Below are positions 35,784 through 44,095 of a stretch of DNA of 64,000 bases, piece by piece. Source of the stretch: Subtercola sp. PAMC28395 (GTDB lineage: Bacteria; Actinomycetota; Actinomycetes; Actinomycetales; Microbacteriaceae); the NCBI RefSeq assembly GCF_018889995.1, contig NZ_CP076547.1, positions 1,984,001-2,048,000 on the forward strand. Direction: 5' to 3'. Made by a program: the position numbers and the translations under genes. The notes beneath the pieces are model-generated. The model was not told the DNA's origin and searched no databases. It saw only the letters and a list, made by a program, of their open reading frames with translations. How positions within the stretch are numbered: position 1 is the first letter of the stretch; each line of letters starts with the position of its first letter.

Positions 35784-36461
35784 ATGTTCTCCACCCTGGT
35801 CGTCGCCCTGCCCCTGGCCGTCGGCGCACTCCTGGCGTCCCTTCCCGTTGTCGCGATGGCGGCGGTGCTGGCCACCGTCAACACGAGGCCGGTTCTTCGG
35901 AGCTTCACTCTGGGTTGGCTCGCGGGGATCACCGCCACGGCGCTCGTCGGGCTGCTTGTCGTCGACCTCATCGCCTACGGCTCGGGTTCGTCGTCGTGGC
36001 TGTCGTGGCTTCGCATCGCACTCGGCGTGATGTTGCTCGCTCTCGCCGTTCGAAAGTTCGTGAAGAGGCCGCGCGTGGGCGATGAACCCACGAACCCGGC
36101 CTGGATGACCGCGATGCAGAAGACAACAGCGAGAAGGGCCTTCCGAATCGCCTTCCTTCTCGGTTCGGTGAACCCGAAGAACGCCGTGATCGTGCTGTCC
36201 GTCGTTTCGGCTGTCGTCGCTGCCAGCCCGGTTGTGGCCTGGCAGCTCCTCTCGCTTCTCGTCTTCATCGTGGTGGCGAGCCTGGGTGTCGTTGCACCGG
36301 CCGTGGCTCTTCGTGCCTTCGGAGACCGGGCAGCGGCGCCACTGAACGGATTCGTGGCCTGGTTCGCCCGCTACAGCGACATCGTGCTGGCGATCGTCAT
36401 TCTGGCGCTCGGTGTGCTGGTGCTGAGCAACGGCGTCGGCGGGGTTCTCGCCAGCAGCTGA
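35784..36461 (+). CDS. GAP family membrane protein (Sap-like)
   Basis: The 225-aa protein has six hydrophobic spans arranged in two halves, with NTRPVLRSFTLGWLAG and LGSVNPKNAVIVLSVV, the signature of GAP/Sap proteins related to the LysE superfamily. Mycobacterial members take part in glycolipid export. It starts 36 bp after the IclR gene and may share its transcript, though the function looks unrelated. The gap of 100 bp to the convergent glycosyltransferase contains two partial copies of a CCGACACCTA-type sequence and nothing else. Confidence 0.8.
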   Translation: MFSTLVVALPLAVGALLASLPVVAMAAVLATVNTRPVLRSFTLGWLAGITATALVGLLVVDLIAYGSGSSSWLSWLRIALGVMLLALAVRKFVKRPRVGDEPTNPAWMTAMQKTTARRAFRIAFLLGSVNPKNAVIVLSVVSAVVAASPVVAWQLLSLLVFIVVASLGVVAPAVALRAFGDRAAAPLNGFVAWFARYSDIVLAIVILALGVLVLSNGVGGVLASS

Positions 36462-36561
36462 ATGCTCCCACAGCTCAGATGTCCGACACCTAACAGCTCC
36501 GACACCTACCAGCTGCGGCGGCCGATCATCAGGCTCGCTGTCAGGGGCAGTCAGAACTGGG

Positions 36562-37848
36562 TCAGATCTCGTAGGCCTTGACCCGCGGGATGCTGGCGAA
36601 CATCTTGTCGAAGACGCGTCTGCGGTCGAATTGCAGCGCGTACTCGCGTGCGCGATCCGCCCACTCCCGTCGCTCTTCGCGTGTGGTGTGCAGAATGGCC
36701 TTGTCGAGTGCCGCGGCGATTCCTTCGGGGTCTTCGACCTCCACGATGAGGGCATGATCTCCGATCGCCTCACCGATACCGCCGGTGAGCGTGGTGATCA
36801 CAGGACCGCCGCCGGCGAGCATCTTCTCGGCGAGGGCGATACCGAAGGTTTCGACGAATTCGGGGCGGGGTTTGCTCGGCAGAACGAAGGCCGCGCATCC
36901 GGCCATCAGATAGGGCTTCTCTGCGTCACCGACGTCGTCGAGAAAACGGATGCGATCGATCAGCGGTGAATGCGAGGCGAATTCGCGAAGGACGGCCGCC
37001 TGCGGGCCACGCCCGGCGATCACGAGCGTCTTGTCGTGGTGCGATTCGCTCAGTTCGAACCCCGTGATGAGTTCTTCCACGCCCTTCGCAGCGGTGAGGC
37101 GCGAAAGGAAGAGCACGTAGCTCTCACGCTCGAGCCCTCGGGCTGCGAGCACCTCGTCGATGACCTGCTCGTCGAGGTGCGTGTAGGCGTCGGCGTCGAT
37201 CGCGGGGTACGAGACGGTGATGCGCTCGCGACACTGGGGCGCGAAACGGGTGCCATGGTGCTGGTCAACGAGTTCGGCTTCGGTGATGATGAGATCGCGG
37301 GTGTACTCCGAGACCGCGACACAGTGATCCTGGCTCAGGTAGCTCGAGAGAATGTGTGCGGCGGCGCCGAGCCTGCCCTCGGTGACGGCCGTGCGAACCA
37401 CGTTGGTCACGTCGGAGCCGACGGCTTCGGCGATGGTCGTGACGTTGACGGGCAGACCTGTTCCCCAGGCCGCACGCAGGGCGTCGGCCACAGCGATGGT
37501 GTGGGGGCTCAGGTACAGCGACAGGCACACGGTGGGCACACCATCGGTGAAGAGTTCGACGAGCCGGCCGATGATTCCGGCCAGGTACCGGCCGTCTGGC
37601 ACCTTGTAGTCGCCGACGGGAGCCGGGCGATCGACGAAGATGCCCGGGCTGTAGGGAAGAACGGAATCGAGTGGTTTGAGCGGCAGACCCGCTCTCTCGA
37701 GGGTCTCGATCGGCCAGGTGACAATGCGCACTTCGTCGAATCCGCGTTCCAGTGCCGTCTCGGCGAGATTTCGTGCTTCGACCGAGTGCCCGCAGATGAC
37801 AGGATCGGCGCGCACCACGATCACGAGACGATTTTCGATGGTGGTCAT
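36562..37848 (-). CDS. GT4 family glycosyltransferase
   Basis: The 428-aa enzyme has the GT-B fold of family 4: N-terminal CGHSVEARNLAE, a central RITVSYPAIDADAYTH and YVLFLSRLTAAKGVEELITGF, and the nucleotide-binding VLPSKPRPEFVETFGIALAEKM block with its E-x7-E pattern. It transfers a sugar from a nucleotide donor; donor and acceptor are unknown. ATG 37848 overlaps the stop of the GH92 gene (ATGA), indicating coupled translation with a mannosidase and thus a possible mannose-containing glycan. Confidence 0.88.
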   Translation of the reverse strand: MTTIENRLVIVVRADPVICGHSVEARNLAETALERGFDEVRIVTWPIETLERAGLPLKPLDSVLPYSPGIFVDRPAPVGDYKVPDGRYLAGIIGRLVELFTDGVPTVCLSLYLSPHTIAVADALRAAWGTGLPVNVTTIAEAVGSDVTNVVRTAVTEGRLGAAAHILSSYLSQDHCVAVSEYTRDLIITEAELVDQHHGTRFAPQCRERITVSYPAIDADAYTHLDEQVIDEVLAARGLERESYVLFLSRLTAAKGVEELITGFELSESHHDKTLVIAGRGPQAAVLREFASHSPLIDRIRFLDDVGDAEKPYLMAGCAAFVLPSKPRPEFVETFGIALAEKMLAGGGPVITTLTGGIGEAIGDHALIVEVEDPEGIAAALDKAILHTTREERREWADRAREYALQFDRRRVFDKMFASIPRVKAYEI

Positions 37849-40187
37849 GGCTTGTCTCCTCGGGCAGGGGGTGCAGTGGTGGTGTGAGCGAAGGGGGTGT
37901 GCGAGGGGGGTACGTGTTCGGTGGCCCAGGTGCTGGGTTCGGCGGCAAGGGTCACGACGAGCTCTCCTCCGCGGTGCAGTTCATGGCCCGTGATCCACGA
38001 GCGTTCGAGCGGCGCACCGTTGAGTTCCACTGAGTGTACGTACTGAACCTTTCCTCCGGGTTCAGGCTCGACGAAACCGCGCGTTCGAATGGTGAACGGG
38101 CCACCATCGGTCGCGATCGAGCTCTCGGAGAACGACGGCGCATTCACCAGGAAGATGTTCTGGCCGGCCACCGGAAAGAGCCCGAGCGACGCCCAGACGA
38201 ACCACGAGCTGAGTCCGCCGGAGTCGTCGTTGCCTGGCAGCCCGCCGCGCCCTGTGCTGAACTGCTGGTGGATGATGTTGTGAACGATCTCGGCCGTTCT
38301 GTCGGGCCGGCCGGCGTAGTGGTAGGCCCACGGCGCATCCATGTCGGGTTCGTTGTTGAGGCCCTCGAAGCGCCCGAGTGCGTACCCGGCGACGATCTCG
38401 GGGGCACTGGGCTGGTTGCCCAGTTGTGTCACGGGATCGGCGCCGTAGCCGAAGAATTCGTCGAGCTGCGCCACGAAGAGGTCGACACCGCCGCTCAGTG
38501 CGATGCGCCCCGACATGTCGTGCAGCAGGCGGAACGAGTAGTTGTAGCGACTGCCTTCGTAGTACGTCGAGTCCTTGAGCAGGCCGGTCGACGTGTCGAA
38601 CGCATTGGACCACCGCTCAGAGAGCGCAGAGAACTGGTCCACCAGTGTCTTGTCACCGAGATGCTGGGCGACGCGCGCGGTGCACCAGTACCCGAACGCG
38701 AGGTCGAGGGTGTGGGTGATGGGGTGGGCCTCGCCACGCAGCAGGAATTCCTCGCCGTAGGTGCGCCGCAGGTCATCCGACATGTGAACCAGTGCCCAGT
38801 CCCAGTCGATGCCGCCCAGGCCGAGCTGGCAGAGATCGGCGAGAAAGGTGTGCGCCAGTGCGCTGCCCTGACGCGAGAAGCGATCGCTGCCCCTGGCCAT
38901 GCGGTAGCCGATCGGAAAGTTGCCTTCTTCTTCGCAGATGGTGAGCAGCGCGTTGGCCAGCTCGACCGAGCGTTCGGGCATGAGCAGCGTGAGCAGCGGC
39001 AACTGGGTGCGGTAGATGTCCCACATCGTGCTGATGTCATAGGCGAAGGGCCCGTCGGCCGGCCAGAACGGGCTCTCAGACGGGGCCAGGCAGGGCTTGA
39101 TGAGGGAGTGGTACAGAGCCGTCGAGAACACGGTCTGCCGGTCATCCGACGGGGTCTGCACCGTGATCGTCTTGAGGGCTTTGCGCCAGGTCTTCTGCGT
39201 GCGCTCCTTGCGCCGGGAGAACCGGGACGGGCCCTCGCCGCAGTCGTCGTAGAGGTTCTGCTTGGCCTGTTCGACCCCGCGCAACGAGAAACCGATGCGC
39301 AGTTCGATGCTGAGATCATCCGGTCGCTCGCCGTAGGGGCCCGGTGCAAGGTCGGCCTCTCGCGAGAGTACCGACGCCAGGCCCGGTGATTGCCCGGGCT
39401 TGCTCGGCCCCGCCCACATGAGCCCGAAAGGCCGGAGGGTGGTCGGCCTGATGTGGTCGAAGTCGAGGCGGGTTCCGCCGGGCATCAGCCTGCGGTCATA
39501 CCAGAGCATCTGCCGCCACTGCGGGGTGTCGCACTCGATGTACACCGACAGGGGAGTGCCCTCGACGACGATCTGGCCGCTGGCGACCCCCGGCGAGACC
39601 GACTCGAGGTGCGCTCGCAGCGGAATGGTCTTGCCGTACGGGATCGAGAGGCCGCCGAGCGAGAAGTCGATCACGATGCGGGCGTTCGGGTGCTGCGGGA
39701 ACGTGTAGCGGTGCACCGCACTCTTCGGCCCGACGGTGATCTCGGCCGTCACACCCGAGTCGAGGGTCGCTGAGTACCAGCCGGGTTCGGCGTGCTCCTC
39801 TGTGATGTCCCAGGTACGGCCGAGCGCGTCGAGCGGCTCGATCATCGGGCTCACCCTGAAGTAGTTGTAGTACTTGCGAATGGCTCCGGTGCCGGATTGC
39901 TGGAAGTGCGTGAAGCCTGAGGCGAGCTGCCGGTCATGGATGCTCGACGGCACCCCCTCGAGAGACAGGTCGTACCGCCCGTACCCCGTCGGGTACGCGC
40001 CGGAGTACGCGCAGGCGGAGACCATTCCGAGCGGAAAGGTCGCACCGGGATGGGTGTTGCCGACCTGGGGCTTAGGCCACCACCAGGTGGCAGCCAGACC
40101 GGACTGCGGCGGCAGCGAGGTGATTTCGGTACCTATGAATGGATCAACTGCGTCGATCATCTCGGTTGTGGCCCCTGTTCGCATCAT
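37845..40187 (-). CDS. GH92 family alpha-mannosidase
   Basis: The roughly 780-aa enzyme has the GH92 opening VDPFIGTE and VGNTHPGATFPLGMV, the LASGFTHFQQSGTGA block, and late motifs GRGGLPGNDDSGGLSSWFVW and GLFPVAGQNIFLV with the catalytic acids of the family. GH92 enzymes remove alpha-linked mannose in a calcium-dependent way. There is no signal peptide, so it would act on imported or recycled glycans. The start could be ATG 40187 or ATG 40160; neither has a strong ribosome site. It is first in an operon with the GT4 gene. Confidence 0.93.
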   Translation of the reverse strand: MMRTGATTEMIDAVDPFIGTEITSLPPQSGLAATWWWPKPQVGNTHPGATFPLGMVSACAYSGAYPTGYGRYDLSLEGVPSSIHDRQLASGFTHFQQSGTGAIRKYYNYFRVSPMIEPLDALGRTWDITEEHAEPGWYSATLDSGVTAEITVGPKSAVHRYTFPQHPNARIVIDFSLGGLSIPYGKTIPLRAHLESVSPGVASGQIVVEGTPLSVYIECDTPQWRQMLWYDRRLMPGGTRLDFDHIRPTTLRPFGLMWAGPSKPGQSPGLASVLSREADLAPGPYGERPDDLSIELRIGFSLRGVEQAKQNLYDDCGEGPSRFSRRKERTQKTWRKALKTITVQTPSDDRQTVFSTALYHSLIKPCLAPSESPFWPADGPFAYDISTMWDIYRTQLPLLTLLMPERSVELANALLTICEEEGNFPIGYRMARGSDRFSRQGSALAHTFLADLCQLGLGGIDWDWALVHMSDDLRRTYGEEFLLRGEAHPITHTLDLAFGYWCTARVAQHLGDKTLVDQFSALSERWSNAFDTSTGLLKDSTYYEGSRYNYSFRLLHDMSGRIALSGGVDLFVAQLDEFFGYGADPVTQLGNQPSAPEIVAGYALGRFEGLNNEPDMDAPWAYHYAGRPDRTAEIVHNIIHQQFSTGRGGLPGNDDSGGLSSWFVWASLGLFPVAGQNIFLVNAPSFSESSIATDGGPFTIRTRGFVEPEPGGKVQYVHSVELNGAPLERSWITGHELHRGGELVVTLAAEPSTWATEHVPPSHTPFAHTTTAPPARGDKP

Positions 40188-40318
40188 CGAAACGTAAGCG
40201 TGTCAAGCAAAGCTCCGGTGAACTACCGGTGACAATGACACGAACTATACGCGAGCGTCATTCCGCGCTCGTGACGTTGTATTGCGTGCAGGTTTCGGGG
40301 GCAGCCGACTGGGCTCTG

Positions 40319-41116
40319 TCAGCGCTTGAGCCCGCGGTAGCGGTAGAGCAGGGCCGCGGCGCCGAGCGCCAGGAACGCCACGATGGCGACGAGGGCGCCG
40401 CCCACGGCGAGCCCCGTCGAGCTGAGATTGGTGGTGCCGCCCGACGACGCTGTGGGCGAGCCGGTGCCGGATGCGCCCGGGTCACAGGAGGGTTCGGTGG
40501 TGGCTGCGGCCGTGAGACGGTCGGGTGTCGAGCCCGGCGTGGTGAGGTCGATCGCCGCGGCGATGCGCAGCACGCCGGAGTGGGGCGCGTAGGCGGCGGG
40601 CTGGATCGTGGTGGTCGTGTCGGTTGTCGAGGTCGTGCCGGTCGTTTCGGTGGTCGGCGTCGTCTCGGTGGTGGACGTTGTGTCTGTTGTGGCCGTGGTG
40701 TCCGTAGTGGACGTCGTGTCTGTGGTGGACGTCGTGTCTGTCGTCGACGTGGTTTCAGTGGTCGATGTTGTGTCTGTGGTGGACGTCGTGTCTGTCGTGG
40801 AGGTTGTATCTGTGGTCGACGTGGTGTCGGTGGTGGACGTGGTGCCGGTTGTGGAGGTCGTATCTGTCGTCGACGTGGTGTCAGTCGTCGAGGTCGTACC
40901 CGTCGTCGAGGTCGTATCCGTTGTGCCGGTCGTCGACGTTGTACCGGTGGTGCCGCTCGAGGTGGTGCCCGAGCTCGTCGTTCCGCTCGATGCCGGCGCA
41001 GTGGTGCACGAATTCGTCGTCGCAGCGAAGGCGGCTGGCGAGCTCCCGACGAAAAAGAGCGCAAGCGCAAGCGGCACGGGCGCGAGCCCGAGAGCCAACC
41101 TCCGAGGTACCCTCAT
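40319..41116 (-). CDS. Secreted Thr-rich repeat protein with sorting-like C-terminus
   Basis: The 265-aa protein has a signal peptide (RRLALGLAPVPLALALFFVG, cleaved near AAFAAT), then roughly 38 tandem Thr-Thr-X triplets (X is Ser, Asp, Gly, Glu, Ala or Pro), a short globular segment and a C-terminal LSSTG motif followed by a transmembrane span and RYRGLKR. The tail matches a sortase or LPxTG-like anchor. Thr-rich stretches of this type are classic acceptors for protein O-mannosylation, and a PMT gene is divergent next door. ATG 41116 has no strong ribosome site. Confidence 0.75.
   Translation of the reverse strand: MRVPRRLALGLAPVPLALALFFVGSSPAAFAATTNSCTTAPASSGTTSSGTTSSGTTGTTSTTGTTDTTSTTGTTSTTDTTSTTDTTSTTGTTSTTDTTSTTDTTSTTDTTSTTDTTSTTETTSTTDTTSTTDTTSTTDTTATTDTTSTTETTPTTETTGTTSTTDTTTTIQPAAYAPHSGVLRIAAAIDLTTPGSTPDRLTAAATTEPSCDPGASGTGSPTASSGGTTNLSSTGLAVGGALVAIVAFLALGAAALLYRYRGLKR
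40607..40990 (-). repeat. Degenerate 9/18-bp tandem repeats coding Thr-Thr-X
   Basis: The stretch consists of repeated GTSGTCGAC-like nonamers that pair into 18-bp units on the plus strand (GTGGACGTCGTGTCTGTC and variants). It codes for Thr-Thr-X triplets on the minus strand. The third codon positions are mixed, so protein-level selection maintains the pattern, but slippage and length variation between strains are expected. Confidence 0.85.
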
Positions 41117-41143
41117 GGCAGGATCATAGCCAAGGGACCCGCC

Positions 41144-42763
41144 GTGAACAAGAGTCTGCCCCCACACGCAGCAGATCCGGCTGCCCCTGCGGCACGGCAC
41201 GGCGGCGGCGACCCCGCCACCACGCGACTCGACCGCTGGTGGGGCCGTGTGCTCTCGACCCCCACGCGCCACCGCCGCTGGGCGTGGATCGCCCCCATCA
41301 TGGTCACCTCGTTCGCCGCGTTCCTTCGGCTCTGGAACCTCGGCTGGCCCGACTCCCTGGTCTTCGACGAGACGTACTACGTCAAAGACGCCCTCTCGAT
41401 GAGCCGTCTCGGTTACGAAGGAACGTGGCCAGACGGAGCGAACGCCCAGGTCAACGCCGGGCAGACAGACGGGTTCTCGGCCGATGCAGAGTTCGCCGTG
41501 CATCCACCGCTCGGAAAATGGATCATCCAGACCGGGTTCGCCCTCTTCGGCCGCGACAGTACGGTCGGCTGGCGCATCGCGGTTGCCGTCTGCGGAATCC
41601 TCGTCGTGCTGCTGACGTACCTGATCGCCCGGCACCTGTTCGGCTCTATCGTGCTGGCGAGCATCGCGGGGCTGCTGATCGGCATCGACGGCCAGGCGAT
41701 CGTACTGAGCCGCACCGCCATTCTCGACGGCCCGCTCACCCTGCTCTGCCTTGCCGGCGTCGGTGCGACGCTCCTCGATCTCCGCTCCCAGAACGCACGA
41801 CGGATGCTCGGCCGCCGCCTGCGCTGGCGCCGGCCATGGCTCATCGTGGCGGGCGTACTCTTCGGTCTCGCGTGCGGCACGAAGTGGTCGGCGATCTGGT
41901 TCCTGCTCGTCTTCGCCGTCTTCGTTGCGATCACCGACTGGCTGGCCCTCCGCCGGTCTAGTAACGGGCCGGAGCCGCGTGTGCCGAGACCCTCACGCCT
42001 GGTTTCGACAGGGTCTGCGGCCTACTCAACCGGGGTACTCGGGGTCTCTGCCGCGATCGCCTACCTCGCCACGTGGACGGGCTGGTTCGTCACCGACGGC
42101 GGCAGCGACCGCCACTGGGTCGAACAGCACAACGCCGCCTGGGGTGGGGTGCTCGCGTGGGTGCCGCCGATCATCCAGAACTTCGTGCACCACCACCTCG
42201 CCATGCTCGCCTTCAACGTGAACCTGAGCATCCCGCACGGGTACCAGGCGAACCCGCTCACCTGGCTGCTCTACACGCAGCCACTCAGCATGTACACCCG
42301 CACCACTTCTGGCGGCATCGGGCCCTGCGGCGAGACTGTCTGCCGCGAAACGGCATGGCTCATGGTCAATCCGATCATCTGGTGGGCGTCGGTGGCAGCC
42401 GTCGTGGTCGTGCTGGTGCGCTTCGTGCTTCGCCGCGAATGGATGCTCGGCTGCATCCTGCTCGGAGTGGCCGCCGGCTATCTGCCCTGGCTGCTCTTCA
42501 TGAACCGCACGATCTTCCAGTTCTACTCGATCATCTTCGAGCCGTACCTGATCCTGGCGCTGACCGCCGTGCTCGGTTACCTGCTGGGCAGCCGCACCGA
42601 CCCGCCGCGGGTGCGACGATTCGGCATCGCCGTGGTCGGCGGGTTTCTTCTGCTCTGCCTCGCGGTCAGCGCCTTCTTCTACCCGCTGTGGGTCGCGTCG
42701 CCGCCCGTCACGAACCGCTTCGTCGACCTGCACTTCTGGCTCGTGTCGTGGCGGTTCGAGTAG
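41144..42763 (+). CDS. Protein O-mannosyltransferase (PMT family, GT39)
   Basis: The 539-aa integral membrane enzyme has the acidic loop-1 motif VFDETYYVKDALSM with the catalytic Asp-Glu, the HPPLGKWIIQ motif and about eleven transmembrane spans, ending with the conserved C-terminal PMT domain (YLPWLLFMNRTIFQFYSIIF). It corresponds to M. tuberculosis Rv1002c, which moves mannose from polyprenyl-phosphomannose to Ser/Thr of Sec-exported proteins. GTG 41144 follows AAGGGA. Upstream and divergent is a Thr-rich exported protein that could be its substrate. The 3' end overlaps the convergent mannosyltransferase by 85 bp. Confidence 0.95.
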   Translation: MNKSLPPHAADPAAPAARHGGGDPATTRLDRWWGRVLSTPTRHRRWAWIAPIMVTSFAAFLRLWNLGWPDSLVFDETYYVKDALSMSRLGYEGTWPDGANAQVNAGQTDGFSADAEFAVHPPLGKWIIQTGFALFGRDSTVGWRIAVAVCGILVVLLTYLIARHLFGSIVLASIAGLLIGIDGQAIVLSRTAILDGPLTLLCLAGVGATLLDLRSQNARRMLGRRLRWRRPWLIVAGVLFGLACGTKWSAIWFLLVFAVFVAITDWLALRRSSNGPEPRVPRPSRLVSTGSAAYSTGVLGVSAAIAYLATWTGWFVTDGGSDRHWVEQHNAAWGGVLAWVPPIIQNFVHHHLAMLAFNVNLSIPHGYQANPLTWLLYTQPLSMYTRTTSGGIGPCGETVCRETAWLMVNPIIWWASVAAVVVVLVRFVLRREWMLGCILLGVAAGYLPWLLFMNRTIFQFYSIIFEPYLILALTAVLGYLLGSRTDPPRVRRFGIAVVGGFLLLCLAVSAFFYPLWVASPPVTNRFVDLHFWLVSWRFE

Positions 42764-44055
42764 CCGACGACCAGCACTACTACCACCAGGGCGGCCGTGA
42801 CGGTCGTGCGGACAATGACGGTGACGACCAGCCCGACGTCGACTCCAGCACCCGCGTTCGCGAAGTGGTTCATGTCGACGAACCACAGCGCCGCCTCGAC
42901 GGCCGAGAAGACGACGAGGCTGCCGACGAGCACCGCGCCACCGGCCCGCGCGAGGGCAAGCACCAGGAACGGCAGCAGCCACAGCGAGTACTGCGGGCTC
43001 CAGACCTTGTTGACGAGCAGGAACAGGGCGAGCACGACGAACACCAGCTGCGCCAGCGTGGGTGCGGCCGGAGCGCGCCTGACGATGAACCCGAGCACGA
43101 CGACCCCCGCGACGAAGAGGGTTGCGGAGATCCACCCTGCGACCGTGCTGTCGGGTGCCGGCCATCCGGTCGCGCTGGCGAGTGCCTGGTAGATCGAGTC
43201 GACGTTGACGCCCCGCAGGGTGTTGATGCGCAGAAACTCGAACCACGCCGCGGGCCAGACCACCGCGACAGGCACATTGACGACCAGCCAGGCTCCGAGT
43301 GCGCCCGCGGTCGCGAGCAGAAAGGTCGTCAACGACCGGTTCCGGATGCCCAGCAGCAGCACAGCGACCAGAATCAGTGCCGGGAACAGCTTGGCCGCCG
43401 CACCGAGACCGCATAGGCCTCCGCCCGCGACGACCCAGATCCACCACGACTGACTCCTGGGACCTGCGCGCTCGGCCGCGGCGAAGGCGATCATCGCCCC
43501 CATCGCCAGGGCGACTGCGAGGGCATCCCAGTTGGTGAAGGCCTGAAGGGCGACAATCGGCGATGCGGCCACGAAGACGGCCGCGAACGGTTGCTCGGGT
43601 GCCAGCCGGGTGACCGCCCAGACCACGAACAGCCAGCACGCAGACAGCAGGAGCGCGGTCACGGTGAAGAACTGCACCACGCCGACGCCCGCCGGTAGCA
43701 GGCCTGTGCCTGCTATCGCGCTGTACCCGGCCGAGATCCCGGCTGCCAGCCAGCCGAGCAGGCCGGTCAGAACCGGGTACTCGAGAAAGCGCGGTTGTGA
43801 GGCAGGGGCGCCGGCAGGCACGCCCACGGCACCGTGCGCGTAGGGGAAGACGGTCGTATCGAACCCGCGGGAGCCGTAGAACGGAATGACGTCGGTGTAG
43901 CACGCCGCCCGGAACGGCAGGCCGCCGCTCCAGTCGACGCCCGTTCCGGCGGCATTGAGCGCAAGGCAGGGCTGTTTCGACAGCCAGGCGAGCACGAGAA
44001 AGAGGGCTCCGACACCGAGTGTGAGCCAGACGACGGCAGTGCGCCTCGACCGCAT
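42679..44055 (-). CDS. GT87-like polyprenyl-phosphomannose-dependent mannosyltransferase
   Basis: The 458-aa protein has about ten hydrophobic spans, an exported-side acidic motif in YTDVIPFYGSRGFD and EYPVLTGLLGWLA, and the RINTLRGVNVDSIYQ stretch typical of the DUF2029/GT87 group of actinobacterial glycosyltransferases. It likely adds mannose or arabinose to a cell-envelope glycan. ATG 44055 follows AGGATGGATCC. Its last 28 codons lie opposite the end of the PMT gene, giving it a hydrophilic tail (SNRHDTSQKC onwards) made from the antisense of that gene. Confidence 0.8.
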   Translation of the reverse strand: MRSRRTAVVWLTLGVGALFLVLAWLSKQPCLALNAAGTGVDWSGGLPFRAACYTDVIPFYGSRGFDTTVFPYAHGAVGVPAGAPASQPRFLEYPVLTGLLGWLAAGISAGYSAIAGTGLLPAGVGVVQFFTVTALLLSACWLFVVWAVTRLAPEQPFAAVFVAASPIVALQAFTNWDALAVALAMGAMIAFAAAERAGPRSQSWWIWVVAGGGLCGLGAAAKLFPALILVAVLLLGIRNRSLTTFLLATAGALGAWLVVNVPVAVVWPAAWFEFLRINTLRGVNVDSIYQALASATGWPAPDSTVAGWISATLFVAGVVVLGFIVRRAPAAPTLAQLVFVVLALFLLVNKVWSPQYSLWLLPFLVLALARAGGAVLVGSLVVFSAVEAALWFVDMNHFANAGAGVDVGLVVTVIVRTTVTAALVVVVLVVGYSNRHDTSQKCRSTKRFVTGGDATHSG

Positions 44056-44095
44056 GGATCCATCCTGTCGTGAATCGCCAGCGACAAGCGGCGGT

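Noticed and set aside
40258..41070. 270-aa Arg/Pro-rich frame over the Thr repeat
   Set aside because: It is the +1 reading of the same tandem repeat; the Thr-rich frame has a signal peptide and sorting-like tail and is preferred.
42026..43903. 625-aa minus-strand frame across the O-mannosyltransferase and GT87-like genes
   Set aside because: It is out of frame with the GT87-like protein and antisense to the PMT gene; Arg-rich shadow.
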